The notes below the pieces were generated by a model. That model was given only the letters and a program-made list of their open reading frames with translations, made no database searches and was not told the origin of the DNA. This document shows, in pieces, positions 19,878 through 28,560 of a stretch of 64,000 nt of DNA (positions are counted from its first letter, which is position 1; every line of letters begins with the position of its first letter). This DNA comes from Bartonella taylorii (lineage in GTDB: Bacteria; Pseudomonadota; Alphaproteobacteria; Rhizobiales; Rhizobiaceae): assembly GCF_023920105.1 (NCBI RefSeq), contig NZ_CP083693.1:112501-176500 (forward strand), in the 5' to 3' direction. The position numbers and the translations under genes are program-made.

Positions 19878-20128
19878 TTTCGTAAGGAGTTTTTTCTATA
19901 CCTCAACCTCATTTGTGATCTGCAAGGGTAGTGCGTGTGCGTGTACCGGTTAGCATCTTCATAAACGTAAAGATGATGGTGCCCAATGGGATTTTTATTA
20001 TACGGTATCACAGGGGCAGGGATGAGATGAGAAAAGGTCAGATGTTTTTTGTGAGACAATAGACAATGTGTACGTATTGCTCTATGACCGCGTAAAGGAA
20101 TGATTTTTTGAACAAAAGAGGAAAATGT

Positions 20129-20464
20129 ATGAGCCAATATCCTAAATGTCCTCACTGTGGTGGTCTTTATACTTATGAAGAAGGTGAAAATTTTGTGTGT
20201 CCTGAATGTGCACATGAATGGCTACAAAAGAGTGAAGATGCTTTTCCTTCCGACATTATTTATGATGCCAATGGTCAGGTTTTGACCAACGGGGATAGCG
20301 TTATGGTGGTGAAAGACCTTAAAGTAAAAGGTGCTGCATCCGTTCTCAAAAGTGGGACTAAGGTGAAAAATATTCGCCTTGTGGATGGAGATCATAATAT
20401 TGACTGTAAAATCCCTGGGATTGGTCAGATTGGTCTAAAGTCAGAATTTGTTAAGAAAATTTAG
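20129..20464 (+). CDS. yjdM: YjdM (PhnA) zinc-ribbon protein
   Basis: A 111-residue protein with an N-terminal zinc ribbon, CPHCGG and CPECAHEW (residues 7-35), followed by a beta-rich domain with [22 protein letters not shown] and the C-terminal [12 protein letters not shown], the signature of the YjdM/PhnA family. It was once linked to phosphonate use, but its role is not settled. ATG 20129 has the ribosome site AGAGGAAAA; TTG 20108 extends the frame but is unlikely. It is transcribed divergently from the Brt elements. Confidence 0.88.
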   Translation: MSQYPKCPHCGGLYTYEEGENFVCPECAHEWLQKSEDAFPSDIIYDANGQVLTNGDSVMVVKDLKVKGAASVLKSGTKVKNIRLVDGDHNIDCKIPGIGQIGLKSEFVKKI

Positions 20465-20553
20465 TTGGCATATAGTTTGTAGCGGGCTTTCTTGTTTGGC
20501 GAAATGCATTTGCATGTGTCTGAGATTACTTCTGAAGAAGAGCCTTTCATTTT

Positions 20554-21132
20554 TTATTGTGGCATGGCTTCAACACCTAAAACTTCTGGAATAAAATGCC
20601 GTAAAAGATTTTCAATGCCATGTTTTAGCGTTGCGGTTGAAGAGGGGCATCCAGCGCAAGCTCCTCGCATATTGAGGTAAACAATACCGTTTTCAAATCC
20701 GCGAAAAGTGATATCTCCACCATCATTGGCAACGGCTGGGCGAATACGCGTTTCGAGGAGTTCTTTAATTGTTAAGACGATATCAGCATCTTTTTCGTCA
20801 TAAAACTCTTCGTTAAGGGCGTGGGTTTGCGCTTGTGCCGTCGCGTTGGTGGTGATAACTGGGTCATTGGACAAAAAATGTTCCATAATTGTGCCTAAAA
20901 TGACCGGTTTAAGATGTTGCCATTCTCCCTCTTTTTTGCTTACAGTGATAAAATCATAGCCTAAAAAGACACCGTTGACATTTGGAATATTAAACAGTTT
21001 AGCAGCTAAAGGCGAATTTTTAGCGGCTTCTTCGCGATCGCGAAATTCTAACACGCCCTCGGAAAGGACCACACGCCCTGGCAGAAATTTCAGTGTTGCA
21101 GGATTTGGTGTGGTTTCAGTTTGAATAAACAT
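20554..21132 (-). CDS. Nfu/NifU-type Fe-S cluster carrier
   Basis: A carrier that delivers Fe-S clusters to target proteins. The N-terminal Nfu domain opens MFIQTETTPNPATLKFLPGR and the C-terminal NifU-like domain holds the cluster-binding motif CAGCPSS near residue 166, preceded by IRPAVANDGGDI. Met at 21132 is the conserved start; an upstream Met adds 12 unrelated residues. About 192 residues, as in mitochondrial Nfu1 and its alpha-proteobacterial relatives. It lies 54 bp downstream of a universal stress gene on the same strand, possibly as one transcript. Confidence 0.9.
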   Translation of the reverse strand: MFIQTETTPNPATLKFLPGRVVLSEGVLEFRDREEAAKNSPLAAKLFNIPNVNGVFLGYDFITVSKKEGEWQHLKPVILGTIMEHFLSNDPVITTNATAQAQTHALNEEFYDEKDADIVLTIKELLETRIRPAVANDGGDITFRGFENGIVYLNMRGACAGCPSSTATLKHGIENLLRHFIPEVLGVEAMPQ

Positions 21133-21186
21133 ACATTTTTCTCTATAGTTAGGGATGAAAATAGTCATTGAATATAGAATATGTAT

Positions 21187-21678
21187 CTAGGCAATAGATT
21201 CAATATCTTCATCCGCAAGATTGCTCGGAATGACGGTGACAGGGATTGAAAAAGCTGTTCCCCGATTACCGATGAGTTGGATAAGCGGTCCTGGACCTTC
21301 TGTATGCTCACTGGCTGCTAAAACAATAAGTGAGATTTCTTTATCTTCGTCGATCAGTTTGGAAATTTCATCAATTTTCTCACCTTCACGTATAACAATT
21401 TCTGTTTCAAGGTCATGTGTGGTGCGTACATCATTAGCAATTTCTCCCAACACTTTATGAGCACTTTGCGTTGATTCTGTACGCATAATGTTGTTTACAC
21501 CTAGAAAATGTTGAAATTCTACGCTGTCAACAACACAGAGCAATACTAATGTTCTGTTGGTATTTTTGGCATGTTGTACAGCAAAAGCAACGGCACGCCG
21601 ATGTTCTGGTGTTTCATCGATAATCACTAAAATTTTTCGCTTATGCTCTGCTTTTGCATCTTTTCGCTTAGAAGCCAT
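21187..21678 (-). CDS. Universal stress protein (UspA family)
   Basis: A 163-residue single USP domain. The N-terminal strand KRKILVIIDETPEHRRAV and the late segment LIVLAASEHTEGPGPLIQLIGN are typical; the C-terminal SIPVTVIPSNL ends the domain. The nucleotide-binding G-x2-G-x9-G-S/T pattern is imperfect, so ATP binding is uncertain. The ribosome site GGAGGAGG precedes ATG. Likely transcribed with the Nfu gene downstream. Confidence 0.88.
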   Translation of the reverse strand: MASKRKDAKAEHKRKILVIIDETPEHRRAVAFAVQHAKNTNRTLVLLCVVDSVEFQHFLGVNNIMRTESTQSAHKVLGEIANDVRTTHDLETEIVIREGEKIDEISKLIDEDKEISLIVLAASEHTEGPGPLIQLIGNRGTAFSIPVTVIPSNLADEDIESIA

Positions 21679-21870
21679 GTGCTTCCTCCTCCTTTTTTAG
21701 TGAAAATATTTCAAATCAACCTTGTTCAAATATCTAAGTAAAGGTAACTTGGAAAAAGTTTCAATAGAATTTTTCAGATAGCGCAATTTTAGAGAAAAAT
21801 TAAATAAGTGGGTCTTTAAAAGAAGCTCCTGTGAAATTATATTATGAATTAAATATTAATATTTTTTAAA

Positions 21871-22983
21871 ATGGCGGGGGACAAAGAGTTGTACTACGAT
21901 TTAAACAAAGCGCTTTCCTATAATGCACTATGGAATTTTTTAGATAGTAATAGAGGATTAGGAAAAACATTTAGCGCGTTACGTTTTGTTTGTAATGCTT
22001 ACAAAAAAAGAAATGAACAATTCATATACGTACGTCGCACACAAAAAGAAATTCAACATGTAAAAGATACGATGTTTATTGCTTTAGAAAAAGAAGGCAT
22101 TATTAAACCATGTGAATTTAGATGCAAAGGTGAAGATATCCTTTATAATTCAGAAATTTACTTAGATGAGTTAGAAAAGTTCTCTCAAGGTAGAGAAGAA
22201 ACTGAAGCAAAAATCAGTACAAAAATATCATACAGACTACCACCTCTATTTAAAGCAAAAAATGACATGCTTTGCGGATATTTAATCCCTCTATCTTTAG
22301 TTAACCAATACAAACATCGCTCCTTCTCTAATGTTAAAACAATCATTTTTGATGAATATATTTGTGAACAAGGAAAATATTTAAAGAATGAACCGGAAAA
22401 ATTAATTAGTCTATGTGAAACCGTATTTAGGCTCCGTGATGATGTTCGTATAATATGCCTTGGTAACAGCGTATCACATTATAATCCTTATTTCGATTTT
22501 TTTGATTTAAGAAATCATCATACTAATGAATTTTCATTCTTTCGTAAAAAATTAATTTTAGTAGGTCATACCTTCGGAAAAGAATTTATTTAAATAAAGT
22601 CTGATACAAAATTTGCTAAATCAATTAAAGATACAGTATATGGATCATTCGTATTAGATAATAATGCTATTAATATTAATGATGATTATTCATTCATTGA
22701 TAAAATGAAATCAATGCCAGAAAGACCTTATTTTAACTTAATCATTCAAAACCAAAAATTAGCTGTCTTTTTTGCATCTGATAAATTGTTCATTAAAAAA
22801 GGTTTTAATAAAGATTATATTACCTACAGTATGGATAACACTTTATACGAAGGTGCAATTAAAGGAAGCATTTCAAAAGATCGCAAACTTAAACAATTAG
22901 CTAAATTTATAAGATATGGTGATGTTTGTTTTGAAACAATGGATGTTAAAAGAGTTATGCAACCATTCATCAAAAAGGTTTAA
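21871..22983 (+). pseudogene. phi29-type DNA packaging (encapsidation) ATPase, broken by one stop
   Basis: The frame runs 371 codons with one internal TAA at 22591-22593. The first 240 residues hold YYDLNKALSYNALWNF, the P-loop SNRGLGKTFSALRF, EQFIYVRRTQKE, the Walker B TIIFDEYIC, and then VFRLRDDVRIICLGNS and NPYFDFFDL. These follow, in order, the blocks I recall from gene product 16 of phage phi29 (EQFIYVRR, FDEF, VFRNRERVRCICLSN, NPYF). That ATPase drives DNA into the prohead. After the stop the same frame continues to TAA 22983. The gene is visibly AT-richer than its neighbours and rich in Lys/Asn/Ile, a sign of transfer. No capsid, portal or terminal protein genes lie beside it. Confidence 0.8.
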
Positions 22984-23166
22984 AATAAGAAAATCAATTA
23001 TCTCTACTATGCTGTAAAATATCGTTGTTTATGGCAATGATGTAAGGCATAAGAAAGATAATCAAGGTCTCTTGTGTGAGGGGGCGTCTTTTGTAAAGGG
23101 GAAAGATATTTTCTCAAAATTCGAGTATAACTTCTTTTTTTATTTTTTACAGCTACTTTCATTATC

Positions 23167-24237
23167 TCATGCCTTGTGCAAAAATCCAACGATTTTACGG
23201 ATTTTTTTCATATTTTTTTCTGCTAGAGCACTGGCACGTTGTGCACCATCGTGCAAAACAGAGTCAATATAAGCATTTTCTTGATGCAGTCGACGCAATT
23301 CCCCTGTTATGGGTGCAAGCTTATAGACGGCAAGGTCAGCTAAGGCTGTTTTGAAAAGCGAAAATTGTTTTCCAGAAAACTCTAAAAGGGCCTTTTCTTT
23401 ACTTACTTCTGCAAAAGCTGCATAAATACCAAGCAGATTGTCAATCTCTGGTCGTCCTTCTAAAGCTTCTAATGTGTCGGGGAGAGGAGCGGAATCGGTT
23501 TTTGCTTTGCGTATTTTTTTTGCAATAAGATCAGCATCATCGGTCAAATTAATGCGTGAAAAATCTGAAGGATCTGATTTTGACATTTTTTTTGTACCAT
23601 CGCGCAAGGACATTATACGCATGGCTGTTTTTCCTATCAGTGCTTCTGGCATTGGGAAAAAGCCTTGTCTTTTTTCCTCATTCATTTGCATTGAAATATC
23701 AAAATTTAAATCTGCAATGCGGTCAGCATAATCATTATTGAATTTTTGCGCAATATCGCGGGTGAGTTCAACATGCTGTTTTTGATCTTCACCCACCGGA
23801 ACGTGTGTGGCACGATAGAGTAAAATATCGGCTGCCATAAGACTTGGATAAGCGAAAAGTCCTAGGGACGCTTTTTCACGATCTTTTCCTGCTTTATCTT
23901 TAAATTGTGTCATGCGTTGGAGCCAGCCGATACGGGCGATACAATTTAAAATCCATGCAAGTTCGGCATGTTGAAAAACCTGAGACTGGTTGAAAATAAT
24001 GTGTTTTTGAGGATCGATTCCAGCAGCTAAAAAAGCGGCTGTGGCTGCTCTGGTTGATGCACTTAAAGTTTGTGGATCTGGGTTCACTGTAAGTGCATGC
24101 ATATCAACAACGCAATATAGACAATTATAAGATGTTTGCAGCTCAACCCAATGCTTTATGGCTCCAAGATAATTGCCAAGATGTAAGTTACCACTCGGTT
24201 GTACGCCGGAAAAGACAAGCGGTGTAAAGGTGCCCAT
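23167..24237 (-). CDS. trpS: Tryptophanyl-tRNA synthetase
   Basis: Class I synthetase that charges tRNA-Trp. The HIGH-type motif appears as [10 protein letters not shown] near residues 16-25, and the KMSKS loop as KKMSKSDPS near 216-224. [17 protein letters not shown] near 153 is the standard tryptophan-site region. 356 residues, normal length. It lies 77 bp downstream of murJ on the same strand; the two may be co-transcribed. Confidence 0.96.
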   Translation of the reverse strand: MGTFTPLVFSGVQPSGNLHLGNYLGAIKHWVELQTSYNCLYCVVDMHALTVNPDPQTLSASTRAATAAFLAAGIDPQKHIIFNQSQVFQHAELAWILNCIARIGWLQRMTQFKDKAGKDREKASLGLFAYPSLMAADILLYRATHVPVGEDQKQHVELTRDIAQKFNNDYADRIADLNFDISMQMNEEKRQGFFPMPEALIGKTAMRIMSLRDGTKKMSKSDPSDFSRINLTDDADLIAKKIRKAKTDSAPLPDTLEALEGRPEIDNLLGIYAAFAEVSKEKALLEFSGKQFSLFKTALADLAVYKLAPITGELRRLHQENAYIDSVLHDGAQRASALAEKNMKKIRKIVGFLHKA

Positions 24238-24314
24238 AGAAAAGTTCTTTCTTAAGTCAGGTTGTTTATTTTGTGTTTTGTGTCAGAGCGTTTTTATGAA
24301 AGCAAGATAAAATA

Positions 24315-25886
24315 TTAGAGGTGTTTTGTGAAATTTTTGAGGGTGCGGAAAAACGAACGTGTGTCAAGTAAAAAATAAGCACTGAGATATACCAAGAATA
24401 TGACAAGCATTATCCCTGCCAAGGTGCTGGCACGCAAGAAAAACGGCGCGTGTGAGGATAAGGGAAAAGACAAAAAGCCAAGCACATTAAGCAGATAATG
24501 AAGGGTTACCATGCTTAAAACGGTGACGAGTATCAAACATGTAACGCGTTTTAGCAGTTGTGCATCGTATTTCCAATAGCTGCGTTTGATGAGAATGCCA
24601 CAAAGCAACAGTGTGTTGACCCATCCAGAGGTAATTTCGGCAATGACAATGCCTCGTGCTGACAAAGAAGGAAATAATGTTAAGGCAAGACCAATATTGA
24701 TGAAAACGCAAATGCCGGTGAAAATCATCGGTGTTTTTGTATCTTCATGGGCAAAAAAATTAGGAATAAGCACCTTGATCAGGACAAAGGCTGGGAGTCC
24801 TAGCCCGTAAAGTTCAAGTAACTGTGCAACATGGTGTGTTGACTGACTGGTAAATTGTCCACGCTCAAAAAGCAAACTGATAATGGGGGTGGAGAGCAGT
24901 AGAAAAGCAATGGATGCGGGTAGGGTTAACAACAGAGTTAATTCAATAGAGCGATTTTGCAAATCGTGCGTTTCTTTGTGCTGTTTGCTGCGTAGAGCCC
25001 TTGTTAATTCTGGTAAAAGAACCGTTGCAACGGCAATTGCTATTACGCCTAGGGGCAATTGGTAGAGACGATCAGCATACATCAAAGAAGATACGGCACC
25101 CGATTGGCTAGAAGCAATGTTGGTATTGATGAGCAAATTGATTTGGGTAATACCTCCCGTGATGGCAGCAGGGAACGCTAAAGTGAGAAGCTTGCGAACA
25201 TTGGGGCTAAAATGGGGACGACGGAGGAAAATTTTCATGCCACTTTGACGCAAAGCAACCGCGATCAAGGTGAGTTGAAGGATTCCTGCTGCTAAGACAC
25301 CCCAAGAAAGATTTAAGCCGATATGCCAAGCGTCAAGCTGATAGATCCAAGCATAGGCAAGTATGCCAATAAGAATAATATTCAAAAAGAGGGGAGCTAT
25401 GGCTGCAATAAAATAGCGTCGCAAGGCATTTAACATTCCTCCCATCATTGCTGCTAAAGACATGCATGTTAAATAGGGAAACATGATTGCGGTAAAATGA
25501 ACCGTGGCGTTAAATTTTGTGGCATCCTCTGTAAAGCCTGGAGCAATAACCGTTCGTACTAAAAAAGGCATACTTAATTCCATGGCGATGGTTAAAAGTA
25601 ACAACAGCGAAAAGAGAACGCCAAAGACTTCTTCTGCGAATTTGCATGCGGTTTCTTGACCATCTTCGGTAATTTTTTTTGAAAAAAGGGGAATAAAAGC
25701 TGCATTAAAGGCGCCTTCAGCAAAAAAACGGCGGAATGTATTGGGAAAACGAAAAGCTGCATTGAACGCATCGGAAACAGGACCAGTCCCCAACGCTGCT
25801 GCCATCAGCATTTCGCGTAAAAAGCCAAAAATACGGCTCATCAAGGTTCCGGAAGCAACAGTGGCAAACTTTTTAATCAAGGTCAT
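24315..25886 (-). CDS. murJ: Lipid II flippase MurJ (MviN)
   Basis: Moves lipid II across the inner membrane for peptidoglycan synthesis. The 523-residue protein has about fourteen hydrophobic segments and the MviN N-terminus SGTLMSRIFGFLREMLMAAALG, then PNTFRRFFAEGAFNAAFIPL; the arginines of these early segments are typical of MurJ. ATG has a clear site. It precedes trpS on the same strand. No defects. Confidence 0.94.
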   Translation of the reverse strand: MTLIKKFATVASGTLMSRIFGFLREMLMAAALGTGPVSDAFNAAFRFPNTFRRFFAEGAFNAAFIPLFSKKITEDGQETACKFAEEVFGVLFSLLLLLTIAMELSMPFLVRTVIAPGFTEDATKFNATVHFTAIMFPYLTCMSLAAMMGGMLNALRRYFIAAIAPLFLNIILIGILAYAWIYQLDAWHIGLNLSWGVLAAGILQLTLIAVALRQSGMKIFLRRPHFSPNVRKLLTLAFPAAITGGITQINLLINTNIASSQSGAVSSLMYADRLYQLPLGVIAIAVATVLLPELTRALRSKQHKETHDLQNRSIELTLLLTLPASIAFLLLSTPIISLLFERGQFTSQSTHHVAQLLELYGLGLPAFVLIKVLIPNFFAHEDTKTPMIFTGICVFINIGLALTLFPSLSARGIVIAEITSGWVNTLLLCGILIKRSYWKYDAQLLKRVTCLILVTVLSMVTLHYLLNVLGFLSFPLSSHAPFFLRASTLAGIMLVIFLVYLSAYFLLDTRSFFRTLKNFTKHL

Positions 25887-26291
25887 AAAGATACATCGGG
25901 TTTGTCATGAAGGAGAAGTGATTAATAAAGCCTTTTTAGATCATAAAAATCTAATCAGTGTGTTAATATAAATACTCTTTTGTAAAGCTAAAGCGTTTTA
26001 CGATGGTGTTTGCCCTTCTGTCAATAAGAGCGCATTCATACTCTTTAAGCTATAGTTGTTGTTGCTAGTTATCGTTTGATTTCTTACATAAAATATTAAA
26101 ATTTCTTTTTCTCAATTTTGGAGATAGAAGGTAATGTTATGAAAAGATAAAGAGCGGAGAAAAAATGGGGAAGCCAATAGTTATCTATCTTGTATTTTTT
26201 ACACATCTTCTTCGTTGAGAGAAAATGAGCAAAAGACGAGAGTGCTCTAAAAGTGATGATCCAGCTTAAGAAAGGGCTGAAAAATTGAAAT
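25887..26291. other. Intergenic region between murJ and the last bep gene
   Basis: AT-rich sequence without a gene, forming the boundary between housekeeping DNA and the secretion locus. I see no tRNA, integrase or att-like repeat here, and no clear terminator behind the bep gene. Confidence 0.4.
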
Positions 26292-28247
26292 TTATAGACA
26301 CATAGTCATTACTTTTACGTTCTCAGTTTTATGCCGTTGAATACTTTGTTGCGGCGCTTTTTCTTGTTTTATGGATTTTATCAATTGTTTTGTGTTCATT
26401 ACTGATTGACTAGAAATTTGAGCATATTCTTTCGTAGATTTATTCCAACTTGCTGCTGCGTGTTCCTTAGATTGGCGGTGAAGAAAATGCTCTGGTTGCA
26501 TATTCAGTTGTATTTCTTTCCCCTTTTGGAAAATTTTTGCAATTTCCTTTGCATTATTTACTGAGGTGCCAATAGTTTTAGCGAGCTCTTGGTAATTATT
26601 TTCCCTTATAGCTCTTTGTTCACACGGTGAGAGACGCTCTTGTAATTGAAGCATATAAGTATTTATTTGCATCCGCAACTCAGGAGATTGCGCTAAGAAT
26701 TCTTGCTGTTGTTCTTTAGATAGAGAAAAGAGATTGTTCATCGCTTGACTAGGCGTTTTAACCGATTTTTCACAGCGTTTTTGCTTTAGCTGGTGGTTTT
26801 CGAGAATATTATTTTCCGCTAGTCTTACAGCATGCACATAATTAAAAATGGCATGGCTTAAGGGCAAAATATTTTCTTCAGCATGCGCGCGTGCGCCACT
26901 TTTTATGCCGCATATATTGATACCATGAAGTCTATGCATAGATTGAGGAAAGCTTTCAACTTGTCGTGCAAACTGTTCTCCTTCAGCAATATTTTCAGTT
27001 GTCACTGGAATTTTAATTTTCGGCATTTTGTTTTGCAAAATATGGGGATCACCATAAACAATCTTACACAATTCTTCGATTTTTCTTATGCTCGTTTGGA
27101 CTAATGCGCTGTTTTGAACTCTTTCAGCAATTTCATCCCTTGTAAGAGGTGCTATTTTTTCCCTTGGGATCAGTGTTTGTTGTAAGTCTTGAGCCCTTGG
27201 TGCCGTAAAAGAGAGGGCATCACCAACTTTTAATGTTTTGAGTTGTTCTGGTGAGAGATTGTTTTTATTCCCTATAATGAAAGTACCATTAACATCAACC
27301 ATGAAACCATTTGCTCCACTGCCTCTATAAAAGCCTGTATAGGTTTCACCTTCTTTGGCCGTCATGATAAGGCGATGATTAATACTTTCAAGCCCAATAG
27401 TTTTCATGTGGTCCATGAATTCCTTTAAAATAAGCGTTTTTTCTGGATTGGAGATATCGTCAAACAGATATTTCATCGCTTCTGAATCACCAAATTTTAG
27501 TGACGCAATGCTAGCAAGATTCATGCGTTCTTTTGTCACAAGAGAAAATTCTAGTTCGTGACCTGCAATTTGACCAAGTTTTTCAAAAAACATCCGCTGT
27601 GTGCGCCCATTACCTTCTCTGAAAGGATGGGTGTAGTTTAATTGTATCATCATTTCAGTTGCATGTTCAATGAACTCTTCGCGGGTTAAGTCTTGTAAAT
27701 TATTCTTTTCGCTAAGTGTTCTATCTAAATTTCTAAGACCTTCCTGTACCTTTTCCCCCGATGCAAAAAAAATGCCTGCTTTTTTCATTTTTGGCATGCA
27801 GGCAACAGTGCCATCTTCAAAGGTAAAGGGTTTGTCGCGCGTTTGTCCTGCCCATTCAAACGTATTTTTAAATAAAGTCTGGTGAATATAGAGGAGATAT
27901 GCAGATGTTAGCTTTTGTGGTGGTGCTTCATGGCGCAAATTAATGATTGCTCTTGCTGAATCGTGAGCACACTGTGTTTGGAATTGGCGGTAATTCCTTA
28001 TTCCATATTTATTTTTCAGCGTGATATTATTTGGGTAAATAAAATTACGCGGTGACATATTCTCTTCTTGAACTTCTGATGAAGACATTTTTCTGAGGAG
28101 GTAAGGTGCTATTTCTTCTTTTGCAGGAAATGTATCTCGCAGGTTTTTAGCCCTTGGCGCTGTAAAAGAGAGGGTATCACAAATTTTTGATGTTTTTTGC
28201 TGTTCTGATGTGTGAGACGCAGAATAGTTTGCTTGGTTGTCTCTCAT
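26292..28247 (-). CDS. FIC-BID Bep effector with N-terminal OB-fold remnant
   Basis: A T4SS effector of 651 residues. Order: a 50-residue extension; FIC domain about 65-270 with the complete motif HPFREGNGRTQR at 207-218, so AMP-transfer chemistry is expected; OB-like linker about 290-365; BID domain about 370-480, the secretion signal read by VirD4; then a long positively charged tail. Residues 14-52 (DTLSFTAPRAKNLRDT) repeat the end of the protein's own OB fold (332-371, DALSFTAPRAQDLQQT), so the extension is a scar of another bep gene. The M1 start uses the same GAAAGGAAACA leader as the neighbouring bep genes; Met64 (28058) has AAGAAGAG and would match BepA's start. Candidates are BepI or BepH types of rodent species, so no symbol is given. 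No antitoxin gene is adjacent. Confidence 0.85.
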   Translation of the reverse strand: MRDNQANYSASHTSEQQKTSKICDTLSFTAPRAKNLRDTFPAKEEIAPYLLRKMSSSEVQEENMSPRNFIYPNNITLKNKYGIRNYRQFQTQCAHDSARAIINLRHEAPPQKLTSAYLLYIHQTLFKNTFEWAGQTRDKPFTFEDGTVACMPKMKKAGIFFASGEKVQEGLRNLDRTLSEKNNLQDLTREEFIEHATEMMIQLNYTHPFREGNGRTQRMFFEKLGQIAGHELEFSLVTKERMNLASIASLKFGDSEAMKYLFDDISNPEKTLILKEFMDHMKTIGLESINHRLIMTAKEGETYTGFYRGSGANGFMVDVNGTFIIGNKNNLSPEQLKTLKVGDALSFTAPRAQDLQQTLIPREKIAPLTRDEIAERVQNSALVQTSIRKIEELCKIVYGDPHILQNKMPKIKIPVTTENIAEGEQFARQVESFPQSMHRLHGINICGIKSGARAHAEENILPLSHAIFNYVHAVRLAENNILENHQLKQKRCEKSVKTPSQAMNNLFSLSKEQQQEFLAQSPELRMQINTYMLQLQERLSPCEQRAIRENNYQELAKTIGTSVNNAKEIAKIFQKGKEIQLNMQPEHFLHRQSKEHAAASWNKSTKEYAQISSQSVMNTKQLIKSIKQEKAPQQSIQRHKTENVKVMTMCL

Positions 28248-28560
28248 AGATGTTTCCTTTCACGCTTCTCAAACCAACATTTCTTTTGAAAGCCTTTTTG
28301 CGATGCTTCTCTCCTTTACTTCATAGTTTTTATCCAAAGGAAAAAGCCCTTTTTTGATGCAAAAGATTTTGCTTTATTCGTATGGACCATAGTCAATATT
28401 TATTGTTATGAAGTGTTATTGTACAACTTTATCAGTTAGTTAGATAAATTGAGGGGGATGTTTTTTGAGACTGTCTGCAACATTACACAAGAACTTTTGG
28501 TGCAATCTACGTAAAATGATTGCACCAAGAAATTATATTAAAAACAATAGGTTATGAAGT
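28248..28560 (-). promoter_or_regulatory. Shared bep leader/promoter module 1
   Basis: This spacer resembles those at 30814-31119 and 32158-32470: GAAAGGAAACA before the start codon, a middle section with common words, and an inverted repeat (ttggtgcaatc 28498-28508 with gattgcaccaa 28518-28528) behind the upstream bep gene. This copy is the most diverged. It probably contains the promoter of the FIC-BID gene; no -35/-10 can be fixed by eye. Confidence 0.55.
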
